Positions 22,702 to 36,800 of a stretch of 64,000 nucleotides of DNA are shown piece after piece. A model generated the notes under the pieces. That model had not been told where the DNA came from. It did no database searches and was given only the letters and a program-made list of their open reading frames with translations. A program made the translations under genes and the position numbers. Numbering within the stretch: position 1 is the first letter of the stretch; every line of letters begins with the position of its first letter. The DNA is taken from assembly GCA_950097015.1 (NCBI GenBank), contig CATNEN010000038.1, positions 24,465,001 through 24,529,000 on the forward strand. The letters run 5' to 3'. This stretch comes from Macrostomum hystrix. Taxonomy: Eukaryota > Platyhelminthes > Macrostomidae.

Positions 22702-25700
22702 TGACTGACTGACTCACTGACTAACTGACTGACTGACTGACTCACTGACTGACTGACTGACAGTCACCCTTCGACCTCAACAGGGTACGCAGCCAGTCTG
22801 CGGGCCTGGCACTGCTTTAGGTGTCCTCTTATGCCTAAGGTCTCACCGCGCTGAGGGGCTGAAAGGTCCGGGGAGTCTATCCGGCCATTAGCGGTTTTTA
22901 TTTTTATTCTCTTCTTTCTCTTTTTCCAGCGACCTATGGAGTCCCACTACAGCTCCAGCACGTCCCAGGACCCTGCTGAAACGCCGACCCCGGCCGGCGA
23001 CGCAGATCCTCAGGACCAGCGCCAGGGCGACACCGGTTCCACCGGCGCCCAAAATTCATCCTGCTCCTCCGCCACTCAGGAAAACACCAGAGCGGCTGGA
23101 TCAAAGAGCAAACGCTCCCCTTCCACGCAAGCCCGCAGCCTCGCCCGCCTCCAGGAATTCCGGCGGCGAAAACAGGAAGTACGGTTGGCTGCGAAATCCG
23201 CGCCAACCACCGCCCCCGAGGAGGGGGCCGGCAACTCTGCGAACATCGCGGAGGAACCGGCACCCAACAAGGAGGCGGACTCCTCGCGCCGTCCGGGAAA
23301 TCCGGAAGCGCGGAAAAGTGCCGCCCAGGCCTCTGGGGCATCCGGTTCCTCTCGCGGCGGAACCTCTCACAGTCATCCGGAAACTCCGACGACTGCTGGG
23401 GGGCCCGTTGCGGGAGGCGCCGGCCAAACCACAAGGCCAAAGCGCACTTACGCTGCTATGGCAAAGAGGCAGCCGGCCTTGGTTATCCGAGGCCAGGAGA
23501 CGCCCCTCACAACAGCGCAACTCGACCAGATCTGGCGCAGATTGGACTCCCATCTGGTCAAACTGGCACTGAGCGGCACTGTACTGCACGTCCTGAAGAC
23601 CGACATCCAGGACCAAGCCCTCATTGTCCAGCCTGCCGACAACCAGTCCGGACAGCAACTCCTCGAGATGCTGAAATCCTTCGACTGGGGCACGGAAATG
23701 GGCAACCTGTTTATCTACAGGGAGGACGAGCGCCCCCAGACACACCGTCATCGTGTTTGGATTCCAGCTCGCAGCGCCATCACCAACGCCGGAGAACTGC
23801 GCCGCCTGCTGTTGGCAATCCACCCGGATCTGCCAGCAAACGGTGTCGTGGTTCATGAAACCATCACCAGACCTGGTGGAGACGGTTTCACGGCCATCCT
23901 AGGATTGTCGGACAGCTGGATGCTCCGCTGCCCAGACATGTCCTACATCAGTGCAGGCCTCACTCGAATGCAGATTTTCAGCTTCGAGTCCGACGCCACT
24001 CGCCCGCCGCCCCCGGAAAAGCGGAAACGGACGAACCAGAGCTCTGCCGGGCCCCCGCGCCCTGGAACACAGACTCCTGATCGTCACGACCACTCCGAGG
24101 ATGCGGACCCTATCAGGGGCAAAGCCGCGCGAGCCGCAACGACAGGCGGACGTGGTAAGGGCCGGAAACCCGCCCGCAACACCATCCGTGCTGGCTTGAC
24201 TCAGCGCGCCAAACAGCTGTCGGACCCCAACAGTGGACGCCACCGCAGCACCACCCGGCCCAATGTTTCATCGGAACCCCCAGCGGAAAACCGGGTTGAG
24301 GACACGGACGCCGCTGTTGCGGCAGCCCCGGCCTCAACTCTGGATCCGATTCAGGAGGAACCGATGGAGCTCGGGCAAAACACCGGCGAGGACGAGGAAT
24401 CGCTCTTGAACAACTCGCCGTAGGCCAGCAGATAGCCGCACGGACCGCCCCTCCTGGGGTGAGCTTCCTGCAGCTGAACCTGCACCACTGCATCGCGGCC
24501 TCGACCAACCTGGCGCGTGTGGTGGACTTCGAAAAACCGGGCATCATCCTCCTCCAAGAGCCCTGGACGAAGAAAGGTAAGATTCCGAACATTCCTGCTG
24601 GTTTTGACTGTTTTTTCATGCCCCAAAACCCCAGGGCTGCTGTGTTCGCGACTACCGATCTTAAAGCTTGGTATAGACCAGACCTCTCTGACAAAGACCT
24701 CTGTGTCATCCAAACCAACCACATTCTCCCGAACCGCACCGTCATCATCGCCTCTATATACATTCCTGGTGACGGTCCTGCGGTTCCGCCCAGTCTCACT
24801 TCCCTCGTGGACTACTGCTCAGACCGCGACTTTGAGCTGCTGGTGGCAGGCGACATTAATGCCCACCACACCCACTGGGGCAGTGTTACCTCCAACTGCA
24901 GAGGCGAGGATCTCCTTGCCTACATCTGCACCACCAATATTGAGTTCTGCAACTCGGGTGGCACACCCACCTTTGACAATGGACGATGGACGGAGGTCCT
25001 TGACGCCACCCTCGCCTCTCAGGGCCTGATCCCTCTGATTAGGAACTGGCAGGTGTGGGACGAAGAGGAATCTCTGTCTGACCATCGCTTCATTCGTTTC
25101 CGGTTGCTAAGCTCCTACTCCAAGCCTGGTATTCTGTGGAGAAGGAACGCCCGGAATACTGACTGGACGGCCTTTGCGGAATCCGTGAAGCGCCAGACCA
25201 ACCAGTTAGAATCCGTTGTTCCTGCCACCTGTCAAGAAGTGGACGATCTGGCTGATCTACTCAGCATGACCATCTTGACAGCTCATGAAACCTCTTGCCC
25301 TCTTAAAGCCTACAAAGGCAAAAAATCCGCTCCCTGGTGGAACCCAGCGCTTGGAACCCTCCGGCGAAAGGCCAAATCCCTCCAGCGGATTGCGCGGAAA
25401 AGCAAGGACCCAGCTGACCTGACCGCCTACCAGAATGCGATTCGTGACTTTAAGCGTGACACCAGGAAAGCGAAGTCCGAAAAGTGGCGCCAATACTGCT
25501 CCGAGCTGGAGGGCGCCCGCCCAACTTCTCGCGTTGTAAAAGCGCTCACTCTTGACAAAATGTCGAAGCTCTCAGTGATCAAAAGACCGGACGGCCGGCT
25601 TGCTGAGAATCCTGGCGAATCGCTGGACATCATGCTCGCCAGCGCCTTCCCCCAGACTGCGCCGCTTCAGGACCCGCCGGACCACACTCCGGGTGGACAC

Positions 25701-28700
25701 ATCCTTGCGACAACTATTTTCACTAGAGAACGGACAGCTCGCGCTGCTAACTCCTTCTCGCCTTTTAAGTCGCCTGGACCTGACAACATTTACCCCGCCT
25801 TCTTACATGAAGCGGTAAAAAATGACAGGTTCCTCGGCCTCCTTTGCAACCTGTTCAAGGCCTGTATCACCCTCGGGTACGTACCCAGGTCTTGGCAGGA
25901 AGCCACTATCGTCTTCATCCCCAAACCTGGGAAGGGAGACTACCACTCCGCCAAAGCCTTCCGCCCCATCAGCTTAACATCTTTCTTTCTTAAGCTGCTT
26001 GAAAGGCTTGTTCTTTGGCGCCTCCTTCACGTTGAGCTGAGGAACTCCCCGCTCTCCGCCAACCAGCACGCCTTTCGATCCGGACGTTCCATCGAAAGTG
26101 CTCTGCATGCCATTGTCGACAAGCTGGAGCGCGCCGTGCTTGGCACCGGTTTTGCTCTCTCGCTTTTCCTCGACATTGATGGTGCCTTCGACAATGTGCT
26201 CTTCGGAGCCTTTAGGCGAGCCCTGGAACGCCGGGCTACGCACGAGCACCTCACCCGCTGGATCATGTATATGATCTCTCACCGAACTGCCACCTCGCAC
26301 CTGCTTGGACACTCCCGTTCTGTGAATGTCCAGAAGGGAGGCCCGCAGGGTGGCGTTCTCAGTCCGATCCTTTGGAACCTTGTCATGGACGAACTGCTCT
26401 GCAGCCCTGACCCGGACCCGGTCCAAAAAATCGGCTATGCTGACGACGTCACCGCCACCGTGGCCGGACCGTCTCCCCCGGTCCTTAGAGACCTTCTGCA
26501 AGCTTTCATCCACCGTGCCGAACGCTGGGCCAATGGCTGCGGCCTCAAACTCTCTGAGTCCAAGACCGTCGCCATTATGTTCACCAGCAAACGAAACTGG
26601 AGGATTGAGCCTCTCCTTCTCTATAACAAACCAATCGCCATGGAGAAGCAAACCAGATGCTTAGGTGTCATCCTCGACCACAGGTTGAGCTGGACACCTC
26701 ACGTCAAATTCAAAACCCGTAAAGCTCTTGCGACGCTCGCGCAGATTCGCAGAGCCTTCGGCGCCACCTGGGGCCTCACCCCCCGCCGTCTCTGGTGGAT
26801 TTACACTACCATTGTAAGACCGGCCATCTCTTTTGCCGGCTTCATCTGGAATAGTGCCCTGGAGACCAAAGGGGTCCTGGAGGCCCTAAACAAGGTGCAG
26901 GGCCGTGCTTGTCGAGCCATCATGAGTGCGGCACCCTCCACTCCCTTCGCTGGCATGAATGCCTTCCTGGACCTTCCCCCTTTAGATCTTTTTATCAAGG
27001 GGGAGGCGATGAAGACGGCTCGTCGTCTTCTGGACGCGGATATCTCCATCCGGAAGCAACTTGCCTTCAGCAAGCGGAACCTCCAGCCCCATGGCGACCT
27101 CAGCCTACGGGACCTGGACGCAGCAGGAGGTCTCAAAATTCTCTCCGACGGAATCCCGTCGACGCTGTGCCCACCGCAAAAATTCAAAACCAGCATTCCG
27201 CCTCGCCAGGAAGTACGTGACCACGGCCAACCCCGTGAAATTCACTGCTTCACCGACGGATCGCAAATCAACTCGGTCTCTGGTTTCGGCTACTGCATTA
27301 TGTCCGGAGGGAAAACTGTGGCGACCTTCTCCCAGCACACCGGCATAAACTCTACTGTTTTCCAGAACGAAGTTCTGGCCATCAGCTCCTGCGCCCTGGA
27401 GCTGATCTACCAAAACGTCCATGGAGCAGAAATCTTCCTCCACTCGGACAGCCAGGCGGCGATCCATGCCCTTGGACGCACGCACACCTGCTCGCGCACA
27501 GTCCTTGACTGCGTCGCGCAACTCAACCGCTTAGGGACCCACAACAAGGTGTCCCTAAGGTGGATTCCAGGGCACTCTGGCCACCCTGGTAACGAATTGG
27601 CCGACAGCCTCGCCAAGGCCGGTTCGACGGGTTCGCTTTTTGGCCCCGTGCCTGCGGTCTCCACCCCTACCGCCGTCGTCAACACTCGGATTAACCAGTG
27701 GGTGACCTCAAAGCACAAGGACAGATGGATCAATACCGCCGATTGTCGGCAGTCTCGCGCTGCTGTCCCTTGTCCCTCCACTGCCCTTCGCAAAGCCTTG
27801 CTTGGACTGAACCGCAAGGACATCAGGGCAGTCACCATGGCCCTCTCTGGCCATGGCTGTTTCGCCAGGCACCGCTTCCTGCAAGGCAAAATCCGCAGTG
27901 AGGAATGCCCCTTCTGCCTCTCCTATGTTGAGGATGCAGAGCATTTTATTTGCGACTGCCCCGCCTTCACTCAGGACCGGCTCACCTATCTCGGCCCAAA
28001 CCCGGATCTCCCCGAAGTTTTCAGGCCTGAGAACATCTGCCAGCTCGTCCGATACCTGAGGGCCACCGGGCGAGCAACCCTCCACCTCCTGGACACTCCG
28101 GAGGAGGACCGCGCTGCGGACGCCGGCACCACCGGATCCCCCTGCGCGACACCGCAGCTCTAGTTGCCCGTGGTCGCCAGGGGCTAGCGGAATGGGCGGC
28201 AACGCCTCCCCGCTGCATCCGGAAGATGCCCCCTGCAGCTAAGTCAAGTAAGTCAAGACCTGCTTCACTGACTGACTGACTGACTAACTGACTAATTGAC
28301 TAACTGACTGACTGACTGACTGACTGACTGACTGACTGACTGACTGACTGACTGACTGACTCACTGACTGACTGACTGACTGACTGACTGACTGACTGAC
28401 TGACTGACTGACCTGATCACTGATCACACCATCCACATCACACCATCCACATCACACCATCCACATCACACCGTCCACATCACACCATCCACATCACACC
28501 ATCCACATCACACCTTCCACATCACACCATCCACATCACACCATCCACATCACACCATTCACATCACACCATCCACATCACACCATCCACATCACACCAT
28601 CCACATCACACCATCCACATCACACCATCCACATCACACCATCCACATCACACCGTCCACATCACACCATCCACATCACACCATCCACATCACACCTTCC

Positions 28701-31700
28701 ACATCACACCATCCACATCACACCATCCACATCACACCATTCACATCACACCATCCACATCACACCATCCACATCACACCATCCACATCACACCATCCAC
28801 ATCACACCATCCACATCACACCATCCACATCACACCATCCACATCACACCATCCACATCACACCATCCACATCACACCATCCACATCACACCGTCCACAT
28901 CACACCATCCACATCACACCATCCACATCACACCTTCCACATCACACCATCCACATCACACCATCCACATCACACCATTCACATCACACCATCCACATCA
29001 CACCATCCACATCACACCATCCACATCACACCATCCACATCACACCATCCACATCACACCATCCACATCACACCGTCCACATCACACCATCCACATCACA
29101 CTATCCACATCACACCATCCACATCACACCATCCACATCACACCTTCCACATCCACATCGGCAAGAAGGCTTGGGGGCTTGTCGTGAAATTTACGCCCTT
29201 GAGGACCAACCTCCAAGTTTACACTGCCTGGCGATGAGAAAGTCAGGGCAGATGTACACACCTGTGTGCGTGTGTGCTCAGGAGTCAGCAAAATGGGCAG
29301 AATTGTCTCCTCGCTGGCTGCGGGTCCAGTGTCTCCTAATGATGCGCCATTGCCCGCAGCCCTCTGCATAATCATTTGTTTTGCAACTCACTTGCAGTGA
29401 ATCACCAGGGGCGAAGACCTTCCTTTGTAGGATTTGTTTACCTTGCTGGAACAAAAGTAATATGTTGAATTAATTTCTAGTTCATTTTCAAAAGCAAATG
29501 ATCTTGAGTAGATTTTGACACAACCAGGAGGCAAAATCTCACCGCCTGAAGTCCAACAGTGACTTGGCACTGGGTGGCAACTCATCTTCAGCCCAGGTCA
29601 GGAAGTGGAACATCGTGACCGTGCGAGCTTCGCCATTGGCCAGATTCTTCAGGTAGAAATTGCGAACCACAAAGTCCTCGCACCAGATGTGCTCCGACAC
29701 TAGATGTACCTGCCATCGGCGAATCAGTTCAGTGAGGGTTCATCTCATCTCTCACCTGTCTCATCTCTCCCCTGTCGCATCTCTCACCTGTCTCATCTCT
29801 CCCCTGTCGCATCTCTCACCTGTCTCATCTCTCCCCTGTCTCATCTCTCCCGTGTCTCATCTCTCCCTTGTCTCATCTCTCCCGTGTCTCATCTCTCCCG
29901 TGTCTCATCTCTCCCGTGTCTCAACTCTCCCGTGTCTCATCTCTCCCGTCGTGTCTCATCTCTCCCGTGTCTCATCTCTCCCGTGTCTCATCTCTCCCGT
30001 GTCTCATCTCTCCCGTGTCTCATCTCTCCCGTGTCTCATCTCTCCCGTGTCTCAACTCTCCCGTGTCTCAACTCTCCCGTGTCTCATCTCTCCCGTCGTG
30101 TCTCATCTCTCCCGTGTCTCATCTCTCCCGTGTCTCATCTCTCCCTTGTCTCATATCTCTCCCGTGTCTCATCTCTCCCGTGTCTCATCTCTTCCGTGTC
30201 TCATCTCTCTCCAGTCTCATTTCTCCCCTGCCTCATCTCTCCTCTATCTAATGCCTCCCTAGTCTCATCTCTTCTTTATCTCAAATATTTTCTGTCAATA
30301 CGTCCCGCTGTCGTCTCTGAGATTCTCTCTTTGATAAGCGAAGCAAACGAGTTGTTTTCCTGATCAAATCGAAAGCAAAGCACACAGTAAACCTACCTCA
30401 AAGCGATGAAACAGACTCGATCCCTCACTAGGCCAATATTGGGCGCACAGTTCGCGATTTCCGTCCGCAGACATTTGCCCAGTCAAGTTGACGATGGTGG
30501 CAGCGCCGCATTCCCAAACCATCTGCCAGAAATCGTTGGCGGTGTCATCCGACGGACCCTGAGTGAGGATGTAGGCCTTCACTTTTGGATCGGAATCTGA
30601 GATGCTGCTGGCATTGATGTAGTCACTTCCGGTGGCGTTCTGGTCCTTGCGCAGAATAACCCGCGAGTGATCGTCTGCGTGAAGTTTTTTTTAGCTGGAT
30701 ATGATTAGCGACAGGATGTGTTATGTCACATAGCTCTGACATATGTAACTTGCATATTAGTTCCCGGTTTTCTCGCTGGGGGTGAATGCTAGTGTTATGC
30801 TGATATTTGAGTGTTGTGCTATGTGCTATTTTAACGCTTGAAGGACCAGTTTGTGTTTGAAGGACCAGTGTGTGTTTGAAGGACTAGTGTGTGTTTGAAG
30901 GACTAGTGTGTGTTTGAAGGACCAGTGTGTGATTGAAGGACTAGTGTGTGTTTGAAGGACCAGTGTGTGTTTGAAGGACCAGTGTGTGTTTGAAGGACTA
31001 GTGTGTGTTTGAAGGACCAGTGTGTGTTTGAAGGACCAGTGTGTGTTTGAAGGACTAGTGTGTGTTTGAAGGACTAGTGTGTGTTTGAAGGACCAGTGTG
31101 TGTTTGAAGGACCAGTGTGTGTTTGAAGTACCAGTGTGTGTTTGAAGGACCAGTGTGTGTTTGAAGGACCAGTGTGTGTTTGAAGGACCAGTGTGTGATT
31201 GAAGGACCAGTGTGTGTTTGAAGGACCAGTGTGTGTTTGAAGGACCAGTGTGTGTTTGAAGGACTAGTGTGTGTTTGAAGGACTAGTGTGTGTTTGAAGG
31301 ACCAGTGTGTGTTTGAAGGACCAGTGCGTGTTTGAAGGACCAGTGTGTATATATTTAATGGTCCAGTGTTAACATTTTTGGTACAAAAGTAAGCCTTAAA
31401 ATACTAACATGGCAGAAGGTCCGGGTATCGATTCTTGGCGGCATTCTCAGGCTGAGCAGCCGCAGCAGAGCTGCTCTGATCCGCTTCGTAGCTGCAGAGG
31501 CCGGCCCACTCCTGTTCCAGCTTCTCCTTGTTGCTCAGGTAGTCCTCCATGTAGGTCTGAAGTGCGGTAATAAGGTGCTTGATTGAGTGGAGCATTGGTC
31601 ATTCCATCGGTAGGTAGAGTGGGGGATTGATCATTCCATCGGTAGGTAAAGTGGGGGATTGGTCATTCCATCGGTAGGTAGAGTGGAGTATTGGTCATTC

Positions 31701-33369
31701 CATCGGTAGGTAAAGTGGGGCATTGGTCATTCCATCGGTAGGTAAAGTGGGGCATTGGTCATTCCACCGGTAGGTAAAGTGGGGGATTGGTCATTCCATC
31801 GGTAGGTAAAGTGGGGGATTGGTCATTCCATCGGTAGGTATAGTGGGGGATTGGTCATTCCATCGGTAGGTAAAGTGGGGCATTGGTCATTCCATCGGTA
31901 GGTAAAGTGGGGGATTGGTCATTCCATCGGTAGGTAAAGTGGGGGATTGGTCATTCCATCGGTAGGTAAAGTGGGGGATTGGTCATTCCATCGGTAGGTA
32001 AAGTGGGGGATTGGTCATTCCATCGGTAGGTATTGTGGGGGATTGGTCATTCCATCGGTAGGTAAAGTGGGGCATTGGTCATTCCATCGGTAGGTAAAGT
32101 GGGGGATTGGTCATTCCATCGGTAGGTAAAGTGGGGGATTGGTCATTCCATCGGTAGGTAAAGTGGGGGATTGGTCATTCCATCGGTAGGTATAGTGGGG
32201 GATTGGTCATTCCACCGGTAGGTAAAGTGGGGGATTGGTCATTCCATCGGTAGGTAAAGTGGGGGATTGGTCATTCCATCGGTAGGTAGAGTGGAGTATT
32301 GGTCATTCCATCGGTGGGTAGAGTGGAGTATTGGTTATTCCATCTGTGGGTAGAGTGGAGTATTGGTCATTTTATAGCTTAATAGATTAGTCATACATTC
32401 CAGTAGGCAAATATTGTAGCAGTAACACAAAGAGGATGCTCACAAGAATCAGATGACCAGTTGTGATATCCATGTCAGTTGTAATCGGGTCGTCAGTCCT
32501 GTTGGGGAGCGGTGGATATCTTATATTTTTATTCAAAGATTATAATAAATGCTGTATCTAAAACATAGTTTAGTGCTACGCACAAGCCAGTTTTGTCACC
32601 GGGTCTAAAAATATATCTGGACCATTTTGACTGCTCAGTGTATGGTTCGCGATTGCTGCTGCTGCTGCTGCTTGTGCTGCTGCTGCTGCTGCTAATGAGC
32701 AGATTTCCAAGATGGCTTGCCCCGGACTCAGCTAACCATTTCAACATTATAGACATACTTTTTTTGCTTTTGGTTTTTAGTTACACTACTCAAAATTGGA
32801 CTGGTTTATTGTTAGTTAAATGATAAGTGAAAGCTGACCCTAGCGCTATTTATTGAGAGAAGCAAGAGTAGAAATTGGAGATGTGTGTGAAATGCGAGAA
32901 ATTTCCACAACCTCCTATCAGCAAAGCCAACCAATTGGAAAATTTCATAACCAGTGGCTATGGGGTTTATGTGAGAATTTTATATCGTCGGGCCATAGCC
33001 CGTACCAGAGGTCATTCTAGTGTACACTCAAAACTGTAGTATTTTAAGATTTCACAGACCTGCTTCACTGACTGACTGACTGACTGACTGACTGACTGAC
33101 TGACTGACTGACTGACTGACTGACTCACTGACTAACTGACTGACTGACTGACTGACTGACTGACTAACTGACTGACTGACTGACTGTCTGACTGACTGAC
33201 TGACTGACTGACTAACTGACTGACTGACTGACTGACTGACTGACTGACTGACTGACTGACTGTCTGACTGACTGACTGACTGACTGACTAACTGACTGAC
33301 TGACTGACTGTCTGTCTGACTGACTGACTGACTGACTGACTAACTGACTGACTGACTGACTGACTGACT

Positions 33370-33420
<51 letters not shown>

Positions 33421-33581
33421 TGACTGACTAACTGACTGACTGACTGACTGTCTGACTGACTGACTGACTGACTGACTAACTGACTGACTGACTGACTGAC
33501 TGACTGACTGACTGACTGACTGACTGTCTGACTGACTGACTGACTGACTGACTAACTGACTGACTGACTGACTGACTGACT

Positions 33582-33632
<51 letters not shown>

Positions 33633-33650
33633 TGACTGACTCACTGACTA

Positions 33651-33696
<46 letters not shown>

Positions 33697-33790
33697 TGAC
33701 TGACTAACTGACTGACTGACTGACTGACTGACTGACTGACTGACTGACTGACTGACTCACTGACTAACTGACTAACTGACTGACTGACTC

Positions 33791-33824
<34 letters not shown>

Positions 33825-36800
33825 TGACTAACTGACTGACTGACTAACTGACTGACTGACTGACTGACTGACTGACTGACTGACTGACTGACTGACTGAC
33901 TGACTGACTGACTGACTGACTGACTGACTGACTGACTGACTAACTTACTGACTGACTGACTGACTGACTGACTGACTGACTGACTGACTGACTGACTAAC
34001 TGACTGACTGACTAACTGACTGACTGACTAACTGACTGACTGACTGACTGACTGACTGACTGACTTACTCGAATATTTCTAGTCCCTCGATTTCCCCGTC
34101 AAAGCAATAAGTGCATTTCAAATCATGATTTGGATTTCCCCAATCACAAGCCTCGCTAGAAACTTCCCATATAGCTTTCATAAAAGTGCATAAGTGCAGT
34201 TTGAATTGTTTCACAAGTGGCCTTATAAATTTGGGTGGTCAACTTGGCAACAATTAATAATAAAAACTATTGACTTTATTTCTAAAAAAAATTTAAAACT
34301 TCAAGCTAGACTTTGGATTACACGAGAAGTGCCCGGTCATCAGGTGTTGAATCCACGTTTTGAGAACTGCATCTTATGAGGCACTCAAAATTTTCTTCAT
34401 TTCATTTCTGCACCTGATTTATTTCGAAAGATATAAATCCATAACCTTTTGCCTCATTAGGTTCAGCACGAACTGAATTTTAAATTGTAAACAAAACTGT
34501 AACGTAGACTGTCACTCTTAGTCAATTTCGGGCAATCATATTTTATAAAACGCATAAATTACGAGCGTTTTTGTGCTACTTTGAAATCCACCTTTTGCCT
34601 TTATTCCCGAAATCCAAAAAATTCAGTTCGATTCGTTCTATACTTTTCACTCAAATCCTCGCCTAATTCTCCCCTGAAATCCTCGCCTAATTCTCCCATC
34701 AAATCCTTCACTAATTCTCCCCTCAAATCCTCGCCTAATTCTCCCCTCAAATCCTCGCCTAATTCTCCCCTCAAATCCTCGCCTAATTCTCCCCTCAAAT
34801 CCTCGCCTAATTCTCCCATCAAATCCTCGCCTAATTCTCCCCTCAAATCCTCGCCTAATTCTTCCCTCAAACCCTCGCTTAATTATTCCCTCAAATCCTT
34901 GCCTAATTCTCCCCTCAAATCCTTGCTTTATTCTCCCCTCAAATCCTCGCCTAATTCTCCCCTCAAATCCTTGCTTAATTCTCCCCTCAAATCCTTGCTT
35001 AATTCTCCCCTCAAATCCTTGCTTAATTCTCCCCTCAAATCCTCGCCTAATTCTCCCCTCAAATCCTCGCCTAATTCTCCCATCAAATCCTCGCCTAATT
35101 CTCCCATCAAATCCTTGCTTAATTCTCCCCTCAAATCCTCGCCTAATTCTCCCCTCAAATCCTCGCCTAATTCTCCCCTTAAATCCTCGCTTAATTCTCC
35201 CCTTAAATCCTCGCCTAATTCTCCCCTCAAACACTCGCTTAATTCTCCCCTCAAATCCTTGCTTAATTCTCCCCTCAAATCCTCGCCTAATTCTTCCCTC
35301 AAACCCTCGCTTAATTATTCCCTCAAATCCTTGCCTAATTCTCCCCTCAAATCCTTGCTCAATTCTCCCCTCAAATCCTCGTCTAATTCTCCCCTCAAAT
35401 CCTCGCCTAATTCTCCCCTCAAATCCTCGCTTAATTCTCCCCTTAAATCCTCGCTTAATTCTCCCCTTAAATCCTCGCCTAATTCTCCCCTCAAATCCTC
35501 GCCTAATTCTCCCCTTAAATCCTCGCTTAATTCTCCCCTTAAATCCTCGCCTAATTCTCCCCTTAAATCCTTCACTAATTCCCCCCTTAAATCCTCGCCT
35601 AAGTCTCCCCTCAGATCCTTGCTTAATTCTCCCCATTAATCCTCGCCTAATTCTCCCCTCCAATCCTCCCCTAATGTCCCCTTAAATTCGCCTTATTTTT
35701 TCTCTCAAATCCAAACCCAATTTTTTCTCGAATCCTTCCCTAACTTCCAATCAAGTCCAATAAATTATCCCAGCTGAATGTCCCGAACATCCTCGGCACC
35801 CACCAAGAGCCAGTCGAGCTGTTCGGCGACCCGGCGCCAGGCTTGGCGGCGCCGATTTGCTGAGCCGCGGCAGACACCGGCTCGCGCTGTTCGCCAGACT
35901 TCTGCGTCATCCGCTGTCGGCACAGGTCCCTGTAGTCGGAGTCACCGCCGGGGCCAGACGGTGCCACGAAGTCGCGCAGGCGCCATTTCGACGAGCGAAC
36001 TCGCTGGACTAGGAAGACCACGAATAAAGCGGCGATCATGAGTAGAACTAGTCCGCACACCAGCAGGGTGCTGGTGATGCGAGCCTGCTGGCCTGCGTCC
36101 GTCACCAGCTCCGATGCTTCCACACGATTTTGCTGAATCATTTCATGGACAGGGGAACAGTAATTTTCCATGTTTAGTTTGTTTCCATTGATAGGGGTGT
36201 CTGTTAGGATAAGATGCCTCTTCTGGGTGGGAAGGGTGTCTAATTGGGTGGGAATGGTGTCTATTTATCTGAGAAAAGGTGTCTATTTATCTGGGAAAGG
36301 TGTCTATTTATCTGGGAAAGGTGTCTATTTATCTGGGAAAGGTGTCTATTTATCTGGGAAAGGTGTCTATTTATCTGGGAATGGTGTCTATTTATCTGGG
36401 AAAGGTGTCTATTTATCTGGGAAAGGTGTCTATTTATCTGGGAAAGGTGTCTATTTATCTGGGAAATGTGTCTATTTATCTGGGAAATGTGTCTATTTAT
36501 CTGGGAAAGGTGTCTCTTTATCTGGGAAATGTGTCTATTTATCTGGGAAAGGTGTCTATTTATCTGGGAATGGTGTCTATTTATCTGGGAAATGTGTCTA
36601 TTTATCTGGGAAAGGTGTCTATTTATCTGGGAAATGTGTCTATTTATCTGGGAAATGTGTCTATTTATCTGGGAAATGTGTCTATTTATCTGGGAAAGGT
36701 GTCTCTTTATCTGGGAAATGTGTCTATTTATCTGGGAAAGGTGTCTATTTATCTGGGAATGGTGTCTATTTATCTGGGAATGGTGTCTATTTATCTGGGA

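Larger units (their letters stand above)
22762..28265 (+). mobile_element. Full-length non-LTR retrotransposon (I/R1-like LINE)
   Basis: About 5.5 kb: a 5' UTR (22762-22935), ORF1 (22936-24423), ORF2 (ending 28163) with AP-endonuclease, reverse transcriptase and RNase H, and a short 3' UTR ending near GACCTGCTTCACTGACTGAC. Both reading frames are intact, so the copy is young. It sits within (CTGA)n on both sides, antisense to IA-2 in the intron between exons 15 and 16. A diverged relative lies at 60440-63500. Presence of RNase H with an AP-type endonuclease places it in the I superfamily (I, R1, Loa and relatives); the exact clade needs a tree. Confidence 0.92.

Noticed and set aside
23101-28218. 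Several minus-strand frames of 100-250 codons across the LINE
   Set aside because: Antisense shadows of the GC-rich ORF1 and ORF2.
29660-30363. Ser/Leu/Pro-rich frames on both the 29.7-kb and 1.2-kb arrays
   Set aside because: Translations of the purine/pyrimidine minisatellite family.
30836-32370. CRISPR-like regular repeats
   Set aside because: Units are directly adjacent with no unique spacers, in a eukaryotic intron.
34581-35663. Open frames of 338-352 codons on both strands
   Set aside because: 24-bp array; both strands open only because the period is divisible by three.
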